A stretch of DNA of 64,000 bases, from the NCBI RefSeq assembly GCF_015670405.1, contig NZ_JADPBQ010000008.1, positions 85,211 to 149,210 of the forward strand, written 5' to 3'. Positions within the stretch are counted from its first letter, which is position 1. Every line of letters begins with the position of its first letter. Under the pieces are notes generated by a model that did not search any database, was not told where the DNA came from, and was given only the letters and a program-made list of their open reading frames with translations. This document shows positions 35,943-45,396 of the stretch, piece after piece. Made by a program: the position numbers and the translations under genes. The DNA is from Clostridium sp. 1001271B_151109_B4 (GTDB lineage: Bacteria; Bacillota; Clostridia; Clostridiales; Clostridiaceae).

Positions 35943-36917
35943 ATGAAATATTTTGTAGAGAAAGAAGATTTTATATTTAATACACGAGTATATCAAAAAA
36001 TATGTTATGACAATAATGATATCAAAATAAATGAGATAGAAGAAATAGCTGAAAAGGCTACTAAATTAATGAGGCAATTTGAAGAAAAATTAAGTTTTTT
36101 TTATGAAAGTAGTGAAGTAAGTAGTATTAATAAAAATGCATCAAACGGCTTTATAAAAATTTCTAATGATACTTTTGAAATATTAAAAAAATCAATTTAT
36201 TATTCTAAATTAACCAATGGTATATTTGATATAACTATTGCACCTTTAGTTAAAGCATGGGCAATAAATAGTGATAATCCTACAATTCTAAGCAAAGAAA
36301 AGATTGATAAATTAATTGATTTAGTTGATTATGAAGATGTTATTTTAAATGAAAATAATTTAACAGTAATGTTATTAAGAAAAAATCAAAAAATAGATTT
36401 AGGAGGAATAGCTAAAGGATATATTGCCGATAAAATAATTGATTTTTATAAAGAGAATAATATTGATTCGGCCATAATAAATATAGGTGGAAATATAAAA
36501 GTATTAGGGCAAAAGGATGAAAATAGTTTTTGGAGTATAGGTATATATGAGCCTAAAAAACATAGTGAAAAAATTATATGCTCAATTGAAGCAAAAGACA
36601 AGTCAATAGTTACATCTGGTGGATATGAAAGGGCATTTAGTTATAATGGAGAATTATACTGTCATATATTAAATCCTAAAACTGGTTATCCTATAAAATC
36701 AGATTTAAAATCAATTACGATAGTAAGTGATAAATCAATAGATGGAGATTCATTATCAACTCCTTTATTTATTATGGGTAAAAATAAGTCTTATGAGTTT
36801 ATGAAGAAGCATAATATTAGTGGAGTAATGATTACAGATAAAGATGAAATAATAATTACTAAGGATTTATTAGAAGGATTTAAATTGTTTGAAGATTATA
36901 AGGTATTAGCCTTTTAA
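35943..36917 (+). CDS. apbE: FAD:protein FMN transferase (ApbE)
   Basis: 324 residues. ApbE motifs are present in order: DITIAPLVKAW, DLGGIAKGYIADK, NIGGNIKVLG, TSGGYERAF, HILNPKTGYP and GDSLSTPLFIMG with Mg2+-binding acidic residues. It transfers FMN from FAD to Thr/Ser of FMN_bind proteins; the obvious substrate is the preceding gene product. Unlike many ApbE proteins it has no signal peptide or lipobox at the N-terminus (MKYFVEKEDFIFNT), so it should be cytosolic. AAGGAG precedes the start. A hairpin separates it from the operon upstream, but functional linkage is clear. Confidence 0.9.
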   Translation: MKYFVEKEDFIFNTRVYQKICYDNNDIKINEIEEIAEKATKLMRQFEEKLSFFYESSEVSSINKNASNGFIKISNDTFEILKKSIYYSKLTNGIFDITIAPLVKAWAINSDNPTILSKEKIDKLIDLVDYEDVILNENNLTVMLLRKNQKIDLGGIAKGYIADKIIDFYKENNIDSAIINIGGNIKVLGQKDENSFWSIGIYEPKKHSEKIICSIEAKDKSIVTSGGYERAFSYNGELYCHILNPKTGYPIKSDLKSITIVSDKSIDGDSLSTPLFIMGKNKSYEFMKKHNISGVMITDKDEIIITKDLLEGFKLFEDYKVLAF

Positions 36918-37012
36918 TAAGTTTATAGTTTGATTATTTGGGAATAGAATAAAAGATAATGAATATAAATTCTTTTAAAATACCCATTAGAAAAAGAAAA
37001 AATAATATTTAA

Positions 37013-37057
37013 AAGGTATAAGAAAGCTAGTATATAGTTTTCTTATACCTTATTTTT
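37013..37057. terminator. Bidirectional terminator between apbE and the small convergent gene
   Basis: AAGGTATAAGAAA pairs with TTTCTTATACCTT, with TATTTTT on plus and A-rich flank giving T on minus. Confidence 0.8.
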
Positions 37058-37065
37058 ATACAAGT

Positions 37066-37245
37066 TTATAAGTCATCAACATCTTGTTCTTCGCCATATC
37101 TTACAGTTCCTTCAGAACTAAAGCTATCATTAGGGTCTTTTTCTATAAAATATCCATCATTAGGTTCTTTAGAATTTTTAGCAAATTTAGTGCAAGATTT
37201 CATTTGAACATCTTTTAAATCAGATATATTTTTCATTTTACTCAT
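37066..37245 (-). CDS. Small hydrophilic protein of unknown function
   Basis: 59 residues behind AAGGAG with 8-base spacing; longer in-frame ATG codons upstream lack such a site. The product is acidic and polar (MSKMKNISDLKD start, EEQDVDDL end), with one cysteine and no membrane span. I do not recognise a family. It has its own terminator and is likely a real, separately expressed small protein. Confidence 0.6.
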   Translation of the reverse strand: MSKMKNISDLKDVQMKSCTKFAKNSKEPNDGYFIEKDPNDSFSSEGTVRYGEEQDVDDL

Positions 37246-37499
37246 AGAAATTACTCCTTTGATATTTAAAATATTAACATTAGTATAAGTAAATATTATT
37301 AAAATTAAACACAATTTTAAAATTTAATATAACATATGTCTAATTTTGATAAGTATTTTAACTTTACTTTAAGATTTTAAAATTCCATAAGATAAAAGAT
37401 TCAGATAAAAAATAAAACTTCGTAATGTTAATGAATGTATATTGAAGACAATCTAAGCATAAGGAATTAGTAACTACTTTATTATATAAGGAGGATACT

Positions 37500-38699
37500 A
37501 TGGATTTTAAAGAAATAAAATTAAAAGCTGAAAGCTATAAAAAGGATATGAGTAGATTTTTAAGGGATCTAATAGCTATACCTGGGGAAAGTTGTGGTGA
37601 AGAAGATGTTATAAAAAGAATATATAAGGAAATGGAAAAGTTAGAATTTGATAAGATCGTAATTGATGGAATGGGTAATATTTTAGGATATATGGGTAAT
37701 GGAGAAAAATTGATAGGATTTGATGGCCATATTGATACAGTTGGATTAGGAGAATTGAGCAATTGGAAATTTGATCCTTATAAAGGGTATGAAAATGATG
37801 AAGAAATAGGTGGAAGAGGAGCTTCTGACCAACTAGGTGGAATTGTAGCAGCGACTTATGGAGCAAAAATTATGAAAGATTTAGGGCTTTTAAGTGATAA
37901 ATATACTGTATTGGTAACAGGAACAGTTCAAGAAGAAGATTGTGATGGGTTATGCTGGCAGTATATTTATAATGAGGATAAGGTAAGACCAGAATTTGTA
38001 GTAATTACAGAACCAACAAATGGGAATATATATAGAGGGCAACGTGGACGAATGGAAATAAGAGTTGAGGTAAAGGGAATATCATGTCATGGTTCAGCAC
38101 CTGAACGTGGAGAGAATGCTATTTATAAAATGTCGGATATACTTCAAGAAGTAAGGGTGTTAAATGATAATCTTCATTATGATGAATTTTTAGGTAAAGG
38201 AACAATAACTGTTTCAGAGATATTCTTTAGTTCACCTTCAAGATGTGCAGTGGCAGATATGTGTGCAATTTCATTAGATAGACGATTAACAGATGGTGAA
38301 ACTTATGAAATGGCGTTAGAAGAGGTAAGAAATTTACCATTTGTAAAAAAATATAATGCTGAGGTAACAATGTATAAGTATAAGAGGCCAAGCTATACCA
38401 AAATTGTTTATCCAACGGATTGTTATTTTCCAACATGGGTAATTCCAGAAGAAGCACCTGTAACAAAAGCTGTAGTAAAGGCTTTTGAAGGATTGTATGG
38501 AACTCCGAAGATTGATAAATGGACATTTTCAACTAATGGAGTATCTATAATGGGTAGATTTGGTATACCTTGTATTGGATTTGGGCCAGGAAAGGAGGAA
38601 GAAGCACATGCTCCTAATGAAAAAACTTGGAAAGCTGATTTAGTTAAATGTGCAGCAGTTTATGCGGCAATACCAACTATTTATTGTAATAACAAATAA
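37500..38699 (+). CDS. ygeY: YgeY-family M20 hydrolase, selenium/purine cluster
   Basis: 399 residues of the M20 metallopeptidase fold. Metal ligands are visible in [31 protein letters not shown] and the C-terminal [15 protein letters not shown]. This is the YgeY subgroup linked to selenium-dependent molybdenum hydroxylases. The E. coli counterpart sits in the yge-ssnA-xdh region needed for anaerobic purine breakdown. GGAGG precedes the start. It is first of five co-directional genes. The exact amide bond cleaved is not established from sequence. Confidence 0.85.
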   Translation: MDFKEIKLKAESYKKDMSRFLRDLIAIPGESCGEEDVIKRIYKEMEKLEFDKIVIDGMGNILGYMGNGEKLIGFDGHIDTVGLGELSNWKFDPYKGYENDEEIGGRGASDQLGGIVAATYGAKIMKDLGLLSDKYTVLVTGTVQEEDCDGLCWQYIYNEDKVRPEFVVITEPTNGNIYRGQRGRMEIRVEVKGISCHGSAPERGENAIYKMSDILQEVRVLNDNLHYDEFLGKGTITVSEIFFSSPSRCAVADMCAISLDRRLTDGETYEMALEEVRNLPFVKKYNAEVTMYKYKRPSYTKIVYPTDCYFPTWVIPEEAPVTKAVVKAFEGLYGTPKIDKWTFSTNGVSIMGRFGIPCIGFGPGKEEEAHAPNEKTWKADLVKCAAVYAAIPTIYCNNK

Positions 38700-38715
38700 T
38701 AAGGAGATATTGGAA

Positions 38716-39909
38716 ATGGAATTGATGGAAACATTTATTAATAAATTAAATGAATTAAATTTTAAAGAGATGTATAATAACGATTTTCTGTTAACATGGG
38801 AAAAAACTGATGATGAGATAAAGGCTGTTTTCATAGTTGCAGAAGCTTTAAAAAGGTTAAGAGAAAATAATATATCTCCTAAGATTTTTGATAGTGGATT
38901 AGGAGTTTCACTTTTTAGGGATAATTCAACTAGGACAAGATTTAGTTTTGCTTCTGCCTGTAATTTACTAGGACTTAAAGTACAAGATTTAGATGAAGGA
39001 AAATCACAAATTGCTCATGGTGAAACAGTAAGAGAAACTGCTAATATGATCTCTTTCATGGCTGATGTAATAGGAATTCGTGATGATATGTATATAGGTA
39101 AAGGAAATACTTATATGAGGACTGTATCAGAAGCGGTTAGGGAGGGTTATAAAAGTGGGTGCCTAGAGCAAATACCAACTTTAGTTAATCTTCAATGTGA
39201 TATAGACCATCCAACACAAGTTATGGCAGATACTCTTCATTTAATTAATGAATTTGGAGGAGTAGAGAATTTAAAAGGTAAAAAGGTTGCTATGACATGG
39301 GCATATTCACCATCATATGGTAAGCCTTTATCAGTACCACAAGGGGTAATTGGTTTAATGACTAGATTTGGGATGAATGTAGTATTAGCACATCCAGAAG
39401 GATATGAAGTAATGAGTAGTGTTGAAGAAATAGCTTATAAAAATGCTAAGGCTTCAGGTGGATCATTTACAAAAACTAATTCTATGAAGGAAGCATTTAA
39501 AGATGCAGATATAGTTTATCCAAAAAGCTGGGCACCTTATATAGCAATGGAAAAGCGTACAGATTTATATGAAAGAGGTGATAGTAATGGAATAAATGAA
39601 CTAGAAAAAGAATTATTATCTCAAAATGCAAAACATAAGGATTGGCAATGTACTGAGGAATTAATGAAGACTACTAAGAATGGAAAAGCCATTTATCTTC
39701 ATTGTTTACCAGCTGATATTAGTGGAGTAAGTTGTGAAAGTGGTGAGGTCGAAGCTTCAGTATTTGATAGATATAGGAATTCATTATATAAAGAAGCAAG
39801 TTATAAACCTTATATTATTGCTTCTATGATTTTTTTAAGTAAGATAAAAAATCCGCAAGAAGCATTAAGAATTTTAGAGAGAAGCGGAATAGAAAGATAT
39901 TTGAAATAA
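38716..39909 (+). CDS. ygeW: Knotted carbamoyltransferase YgeW
   Basis: 397 residues. The carbamoyl phosphate site is SLFRDNSTRTRFS and the active-site loop HCLPAD is conserved. Extra segments compared with ornithine carbamoyltransferase are typical of the YgeW group. The preferred amino substrate of YgeW is not settled; a purine-derived ureido or diaminopropionate compound is likely. The frame can be opened earlier, but AAGGAG at 38701-38706 is 9 bases before the ATG at 38716. It lies 16 bases after ygeY and before carbamate kinase, which would make ATP from the carbamoyl phosphate released. Confidence 0.85.
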   Translation: MELMETFINKLNELNFKEMYNNDFLLTWEKTDDEIKAVFIVAEALKRLRENNISPKIFDSGLGVSLFRDNSTRTRFSFASACNLLGLKVQDLDEGKSQIAHGETVRETANMISFMADVIGIRDDMYIGKGNTYMRTVSEAVREGYKSGCLEQIPTLVNLQCDIDHPTQVMADTLHLINEFGGVENLKGKKVAMTWAYSPSYGKPLSVPQGVIGLMTRFGMNVVLAHPEGYEVMSSVEEIAYKNAKASGGSFTKTNSMKEAFKDADIVYPKSWAPYIAMEKRTDLYERGDSNGINELEKELLSQNAKHKDWQCTEELMKTTKNGKAIYLHCLPADISGVSCESGEVEASVFDRYRNSLYKEASYKPYIIASMIFLSKIKNPQEALRILERSGIERYLK

Positions 39910-39988
39910 AAATATCTTTTACTATAGAAAATATTAATTAGCAGAATAGATATATATATATTTTATGGATAGTAAAGGTGTGAATATA

Positions 39989-40945
39989 ATGAAGAAAAGG
40001 ATAGTTATTGCGCTAGGTGGAAATGCATTAGGTGATACATTAGAAGAGCAAATGATAGCAGTAAAATCAACAGCTAAGGCAATAGTTGACTTAATTGAAG
40101 AAGGGGATGAGGTAATTATATCTCATGGAAATGGTCCTCAAGTTGGGATGATTAATAGTGCAATGACTGAATTTCATAAAACAAATACAAAGTATTCTAT
40201 ATGTCCAATGTCAGTGTGCGTAGCAATGAGCCAAGGATATATAGGATATGATTTACAGAATGCAATAAGGGAAGAGTTATTAAATAGAAATATAAATAAA
40301 GGTGTAGCAACTATAATTACTCAAGTTGAGGTTGATGAAGGAGACAAAGCATTTGAAAATCCAACTAAGCCAATAGGAGCTTTTATGACTAAAAAAGAAG
40401 CAGATAGCATTGTAAAAGAGGGTAAGAAGATTATAGAGGATAGTGGTAGAGGATATAGAAGAGTTATAGCATCACCTAAGCCTATTGGAATAGTAGAAGT
40501 TGAAACGATAAAAGCGCTAATAGAAAATAATCAAGTTGTAATAGCGTGTGGAGGTGGAGGTATTCCTGTAATTTCTAAAGGCAATCATTTAAAAGGGGTT
40601 GGAGCTGTAGTTGATAAAGATTATGCAAGTGCGGTTTTAGCAAAAGAAATTAATGCTGATTGTCTAGTTATTCTAACAGCAGTAGAAAAAGTTGCAATAA
40701 ATTTTGGAAAAAAGAATGAGCAATGGTTAAATGAAGTAAATGTTAATGAAATGAAGTTATTTCTTAAGAAAGGGTATTTTGCTCCAGGGTCTATGAAGCC
40801 TAAAGTAGAGGCTGCAATAGAATTTGTAGAATCAAGAAAAGATAGATATTCAATAATTACTTTATTGGAAAAGGCTAAAGAAGGAATTTTAGGTAAAACA
40901 GGAACTAGAATTGTTAATTTTAGTACAAAAGTAAAAGTTGATTAA
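39989..40945 (+). CDS. arcC: Carbamate kinase
   Basis: 318 residues in the amino acid kinase fold. Motifs IALGGNALG, SHGNGPQVG, ACGGGGIPVI and VDKDYASAVLA are complete. In the catabolic direction it converts carbamoyl phosphate and ADP to ATP, ammonia and CO2, giving the energy yield of the pathway. AAAGGTG with 8-base spacing fixes the MKKRIVI start; the ATG eight codons upstream has no ribosome binding site. Its E. coli cluster equivalent is yqeA. Confidence 0.9.
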   Translation: MKKRIVIALGGNALGDTLEEQMIAVKSTAKAIVDLIEEGDEVIISHGNGPQVGMINSAMTEFHKTNTKYSICPMSVCVAMSQGYIGYDLQNAIREELLNRNINKGVATIITQVEVDEGDKAFENPTKPIGAFMTKKEADSIVKEGKKIIEDSGRGYRRVIASPKPIGIVEVETIKALIENNQVVIACGGGGIPVISKGNHLKGVGAVVDKDYASAVLAKEINADCLVILTAVEKVAINFGKKNEQWLNEVNVNEMKLFLKKGYFAPGSMKPKVEAAIEFVESRKDRYSIITLLEKAKEGILGKTGTRIVNFSTKVKVD

Positions 40946-41025
40946 TAGAAGTGTAAAGAAATTATGATAAGTATGGGAAATAACTGAAAAATAAAGTGGA
41001 GTATGTAAAGAAGGTGGGTATAGGT

Positions 41026-42360
41026 ATGATTTTAATTGGAAATGGAAGGGTTATTACGAATGATGAAAATGAAAGAATTATAGAAAATGGATGTATTGTT
41101 ATTGATGGGAATACAATTAAAGAGGTTGGTGATACATCATTAATTAAATGTAAGTATGAAGATAATGAATATGAGTATATAGATGCAGAGGGTAAGATTA
41201 TTATGCCGGGTATGATAAATACTCACCATCATATATATAGTGAATTTGCAAGAGGATTAGACTTTAAAAATGGCAAGCTACAGTCATTTACTGATATATT
41301 GAAAAATATTTGGTGGAAGATTGATAAGAAGTTAACATTGGAGGATTTAAGATACAGTGCATATACAGCATTTATTGAATGTATTAAAAATGGAGTTACA
41401 ACAGTTTTTGATCATAATTCAAGCCCTATGAGTATAAGTGGAAGTTTACTTACGATTTCTAATGTTGCAGATGAATTAGGCATTAGAGGATGTTATTGTT
41501 ATGAAGTTTCAGATAGAGATGGAAATAGAGCTTTAGATCTTGCCATTAAAGAAAATATTGATTTTATAAAGTATGCAGAAAAGAAACAAGATGATATGAC
41601 TAAAGGCATGTTTGGAATGCATGCGGCTTTTACATTAAGTGATGGAACTTTAAATAAATGTGTTAAGGCCATGGAAGGTATTGATACAGGGTATCACATT
41701 CATGTTGCAGAAGGAAAAGAAGACTTAGAAAATAGTTTGAAATTATATAAAAAGAGAATAGTAAAAAGATTAAATGATTTTGGTATATTAGGAGAAAAGA
41801 CTATTGCAGCCCATTGTTTATATATAGATGATGAAGAATTAGATATATTGAAAGATACTAAAACTATAGTTGTTAACAATCCAGAGTCTAATATGGCTAA
41901 TGGAGTAGGTGTTGCAGCCATTAATAGTATGTTAGATAAGGATATAGTATTAGGAATTGGAACTGATGGATATACAAGTGATATTTTTGAGTCAATGAAG
42001 GTAGAAAATCTTATTAACAAATACCATTTTGGTGATTATAATATTGGATTTATGGAAACTAAACAAATGGCATTAAAAAATAATATTAAAATTGCTTCAA
42101 GATTTTTTGAGAAACCACTAGGGGTATTAAAGAAAGGATCATATGCAGATCTAATCATTGTAGATTATAAGCCATTTACTCCTATGAATAAGAATAATTA
42201 TTTTGCACACGTATTGTTCGGAATTTCAGGAAAATCTGTTGATACAACTATAATTAATGGAAAAGTTGTTATGAAAGATAGGAAGATAGTTACTATTGAT
42301 GAGGAAAAGATTTGTAGAGAATCAATCAATATTGCAGAAAAGCTTTGGAAGAGGATATAG
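41026..42360 (+). CDS. ssnA: SsnA-type aminohydrolase
   Basis: 444 residues, metal-dependent amidohydrolase superfamily. The metal ligands are in MINTHHHIYSEFARG (HxH type), the central GYHIHVAEG, AAHCLYID and the IGTDGYTSD aspartate. Similarity to SsnA is supported by its place between carbamate kinase and the selenium-dependent xanthine dehydrogenase. It probably deaminates or opens a purine-derived ring. The GTG at 40996 opens the frame, but AAGGTG is 9 bases before the ATG at 41026, so that start is used. Confidence 0.85.
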   Translation: MILIGNGRVITNDENERIIENGCIVIDGNTIKEVGDTSLIKCKYEDNEYEYIDAEGKIIMPGMINTHHHIYSEFARGLDFKNGKLQSFTDILKNIWWKIDKKLTLEDLRYSAYTAFIECIKNGVTTVFDHNSSPMSISGSLLTISNVADELGIRGCYCYEVSDRDGNRALDLAIKENIDFIKYAEKKQDDMTKGMFGMHAAFTLSDGTLNKCVKAMEGIDTGYHIHVAEGKEDLENSLKLYKKRIVKRLNDFGILGEKTIAAHCLYIDDEELDILKDTKTIVVNNPESNMANGVGVAAINSMLDKDIVLGIGTDGYTSDIFESMKVENLINKYHFGDYNIGFMETKQMALKNNIKIASRFFEKPLGVLKKGSYADLIIVDYKPFTPMNKNNYFAHVLFGISGKSVDTTIINGKVVMKDRKIVTIDEEKICRESINIAEKLWKRI

Positions 42361-42372
42361 GAGAAAAATAAT

Positions 42373-42415
42373 GGAGGTAGTGATATGCAGAGCTAAGCAT
42401 GTATATATTATGCTT
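42373..42415 (+). promoter_or_regulatory. Leader with strong RBS, three-codon ORF and hairpin before xdh
   Basis: GGAGGT (42373-42378) is spaced 6 bases from ATG CAG AGC TAA (42385-42396). The hairpin AAGCAT/ATGCTT (42395-42415) follows at once. The strong ribosome binding site is not in frame with, and is 62 bases away from, the real xdh start at 42440, which has only a weak site. It may be a translational control device or a scar of a small deletion. Confidence 0.4.
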
Positions 42416-42439
42416 GAGACTTGCTAATGGAATAAAAAT

Positions 42440-44989
42440 ATGGTTAGTTTTTTTCTAAATGGTCAACTTAAGTGGATAAGTGAAGAAGAAAAGTTAATAA
42501 AGTATTTAAGAGAAAAAGAGAACTTAGTTTCTGTAAAAAATGGATGTAATGAAGGGGCTTGTGGTGCATGCATGGTTCTAATTGATGGTAAGGCAACAAA
42601 ATCATGCATTGTAAAGGGGAAGAAACTTCAAGGAAAAAATGTAATAACGATAGAAGGATTAAGTCAGAAGTATAGGAAAGTATTTGCATATGCTTTTACT
42701 AAAGTGGGAGCTGTTCAGTGTGGATTTTGTATACCAGGAATGGTTATAAGTGCAGTAGGATTATTGAATAAAACGTTAAATCCCTCATTAAATGATGTGA
42801 AGAAGGCACTTGTTGGAAATATATGCAGATGTACAGGATATAAAAAAATTGAAGAAGCAATATTAATGGCTGCGGAAATAATAAGAGAGAATAAAGAAAT
42901 TCCATTAACTAAATGTAAAGGACTAATAGGGGATCCGTTGGGAAGAGTAGATGCTGAAAATAAGGTATTAGCATTAGATGGATACTGTGATGATTTAAAG
43001 GTTGAGGGAATGTTATATGGGGTAGCGCTTAGGCCTAAGTATCCTAGAATTCTAATAAAAAATATTGATTATAGCGAGGCTTTACAGATAAAAGGAGTAG
43101 TTGAAGTAGTAACAGCTAAAGATATACCAGGAAATAGATTTTGTGGGCATTTAAAAAAAGATTGGCCAGCATTAATTGATATAGGTGAGGAAACTAGATA
43201 TATTGGTGATGCAATAGCGTTAATTGCAGCTGAAAGCGAGGAGATTGCAAGAAAAGCAATGGGGTTGATTAAAGTTAATTTTGAAAAATTGAAACCAATA
43301 ACTTCGCCTAATGAAGCTTTAGAAAAAGATGCTCCAAAACTTCATAGTGACGGTAATGTTTTAGCAAGAGAGATTTTGAAAAGAGGAAATGTAGATGAAG
43401 CATTAAAAAAATCTAAATTTATTGTTAATAATAAATATTCTGTCCCTTTTACTGAGCATGCTTTTTTAGAACCGGAATCAGCACTTGCTATACCTACAGA
43501 TAGAGAATTAATGGTTTATACAGGGACTCAATCTGTTTATGATGATTTAAGAGAAATTTCATCTTTGTTAGGAGTGGATATAGATAAAATTAGAGTTGTT
43601 TCAAAGTATGTTGGAGGCGGTTTTGGTGGTAAGGAGGATATGAGTTGTCAACATCATACAGCACTTCTTGCTTATTTAACCGGAAAACCAGTAAAAATGA
43701 CTTTAACTAGGGCTGAAAGTATTAATGTTCATCCTAAGAGACATGCTATGGAAATGGAATTTACTACAGCTTGTGATGAAAATGGAATATTAACAGCCAT
43801 GAAAGCAAAGATAATTGCAGATACTGGAGCTTATGCATCTTTAGGAGGACCAGTGTTACAAAGAGCGTGTACTCATGCTGCAGGACCATATAATTATCAA
43901 AATTCAGAAGTTGAAGGAATTGCAGTATATACTAATAATCCACCATCAGGTGCGTTTAGAGGATTTGGAGTTACTGAATCAGCATTTGCAATTGAATCTA
44001 ATATAAATAAGCTTGCGGAATTAGTTGGTATATCTCCGTGGGAAATAAGATGGAGAAATGCAATAGAAGCGGGTCAGGAACTACCTAATGGGCAAATAGC
44101 AGATAATGATACTGCATTTAAAGATACTTTACTTGCTGTTAAAGATGAATATTATAAAAGTGAATTTGCTGGAATAGCTTGTGCATTTAAAAATTCCGGA
44201 ATAGGTGTAGGGTTACCTGATATAGGAAGAACGCTTTTAGAAGTACAAAATGGAAAAATAATCATAAGAACGTCTGCAGCTTGTATGGGACAAGGAGTAG
44301 GAACAACAATGACTCAAATTGTTTGTGAGGTATTAAATATAGATGCAAATAGTGTAGTTTGGATACAGCCGGATACGAAAAGGACTCCTGACGCAGGAAC
44401 ATCAACAGCTTCAAGACAGACTTTATTTACAGGAGAAGCTACTAGAATAGCAGCATTAAAGTTAAAGGCAGCTATTAAAGGAAATAACTTAAATTCAGTT
44501 AATGGACAAGAATTTTATGGTGAGTATTATGGTAAAACTGATAAAATGGGAAGTGAAAAAAATAATCCTATAAGTCATGTTGCTTATGGATATGCAACAC
44601 AAGTTGTAATTTTAAATAAAGATGGAAGTTTGAAAAAAGTTATTGCAGCTCATGATGTTGGAAAAGCAATTAACCCTTTGAATGTTGAAGGGCAGATTGA
44701 AGGAGGAGTTGTTATGGGACTTGGATATGCATTAACTGAAGATTATCCATTAAAGGATAGTATTCCAACTGCAAAGTTTGGAACTTTAGGGTTGTTCAGA
44801 TCAACTATGGTTCCTGAAATAGTACCAATTATTGTTGAGAAGAGTAATTCGAAATTAGCTTATGGAGCAAAAGGGGTTGGCGAAATTACTTGTATTCCAA
44901 CAGCTCCTGCAGTTCAAAATGCATATTATAAATTGGATGGAATCTTTAGAACTAAGTTACCGCTAAAAAACACCTTTTATAGAAAATAG
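42440..44989 (+). CDS. Selenium-dependent xanthine dehydrogenase (molybdenum hydroxylase)
   Basis: 849 residues. The N-terminal 150 hold two [2Fe-2S] clusters: NGCNEGACGACMVLIDG with a later Cys, and QCGFCIPGMV with NICRCTGYKK. The rest is the molybdopterin domain with GGGFGGKED, PSGAFRGFGVTE, CMGQGVGTTMTQ and AYGAKGVGEI. The length and fusion of iron-sulfur and Mo subunits fit the Se-dependent xanthine dehydrogenase family (XdhD-like), in which selenium is a labile Mo ligand, not selenocysteine. It hydroxylates purines such as xanthine or hypoxanthine. No FAD subunit gene lies nearby, so the electron partner is unknown. Start: weak site AATGGA before ATG 42440. Confidence 0.85.
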   Translation: MVSFFLNGQLKWISEEEKLIKYLREKENLVSVKNGCNEGACGACMVLIDGKATKSCIVKGKKLQGKNVITIEGLSQKYRKVFAYAFTKVGAVQCGFCIPGMVISAVGLLNKTLNPSLNDVKKALVGNICRCTGYKKIEEAILMAAEIIRENKEIPLTKCKGLIGDPLGRVDAENKVLALDGYCDDLKVEGMLYGVALRPKYPRILIKNIDYSEALQIKGVVEVVTAKDIPGNRFCGHLKKDWPALIDIGEETRYIGDAIALIAAESEEIARKAMGLIKVNFEKLKPITSPNEALEKDAPKLHSDGNVLAREILKRGNVDEALKKSKFIVNNKYSVPFTEHAFLEPESALAIPTDRELMVYTGTQSVYDDLREISSLLGVDIDKIRVVSKYVGGGFGGKEDMSCQHHTALLAYLTGKPVKMTLTRAESINVHPKRHAMEMEFTTACDENGILTAMKAKIIADTGAYASLGGPVLQRACTHAAGPYNYQNSEVEGIAVYTNNPPSGAFRGFGVTESAFAIESNINKLAELVGISPWEIRWRNAIEAGQELPNGQIADNDTAFKDTLLAVKDEYYKSEFAGIACAFKNSGIGVGLPDIGRTLLEVQNGKIIIRTSAACMGQGVGTTMTQIVCEVLNIDANSVVWIQPDTKRTPDAGTSTASRQTLFTGEATRIAALKLKAAIKGNNLNSVNGQEFYGEYYGKTDKMGSEKNNPISHVAYGYATQVVILNKDGSLKKVIAAHDVGKAINPLNVEGQIEGGVVMGLGYALTEDYPLKDSIPTAKFGTLGLFRSTMVPEIVPIIVEKSNSKLAYGAKGVGEITCIPTAPAVQNAYYKLDGIFRTKLPLKNTFYRK

Positions 44990-45065
44990 GAGTGTTTAAG
45001 ATAAAATTATACTTTGAAGGAAATATGTTTAAAAAGTAAAGAAGTGTGTTATAATTATATTTGAT

Positions 45066-45148
45066 TTAATAGGCAAAACTAAAGAAATTTAGTGACGCAA
45101 AGCTATAGGAACTAAGGGGAATCTAAGTCAGCCAGTTGCCAAAGAGTA
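45066..45148 (+). ncRNA. Cyclic di-GMP-I riboswitch (GEMM), first copy
   Basis: The GEMM consensus is clear: AGGCAAAACT opening strand, the conserved GACGCAAAGCTATAGGAACTAAGG core with ligand-binding bases and tetraloop receptor, and AGCCAGTTGCC closing. It is closely similar to the second copy at 50533. An extended -10 (TGTTATAAT) ends at 45055. AAAGAGTA at the 3' edge can pair with TGCTCTTT of the terminator downstream, giving the switch. No conventional ORF follows. Confidence 0.9.
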
Positions 45149-45200
45149 AGATATACTTTTTGTTTATAAGGTGATTTGTTTAATGATTTTATGATTTTTT

Positions 45201-45227
45201 AGCTGCTCTTTTGAGTAGCTTTTTTTA
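45201..45227 (+). terminator. Riboswitch-controlled terminator, first copy
   Basis: AGCTGCTC and GAGTAGCT form the stem, followed by seven T. Its 5' arm overlaps the antiterminator target of the aptamer. Confidence 0.85.
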
Positions 45228-45314
45228 TATTAAAAATGTAAAAGATAAGTTATAAAAGCACGGAGTTCTGTAAAATAATTATTTAATAATATGGTAAGAG
45301 GGGAGTAGTAAACT

Positions 45315-45338
45315 ATGTTATACAGAGTAATAATCTAG
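45315..45338 (+). other. Seven-codon ORF downstream of the orphan riboswitch
   Basis: GAGGGGAG lies 9 bases before ATG and would direct strong initiation, but the frame reads MLYRVII and stops at TAG. If TAG is read through, the frame continues KETKDYSIGKSYSNKK and stops. A hairpin with T-run closes the unit at 45397-45436. It may be a tiny regulated peptide, a leader, or a decayed gene start. Confidence 0.3.
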
Positions 45339-45396
45339 AAGGAAACTAAAGATTATTCCATAGGAAAATCATATAGTAATAAAAAATAAATAGTGA

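Noticed and set aside
42384..42440. SECIS-like element for selenocysteine before the xanthine dehydrogenase
   Set aside because: This enzyme family uses a labile non-selenocysteine selenium. The hairpin is short and lies upstream of the gene, with no in-frame TGA to decode.
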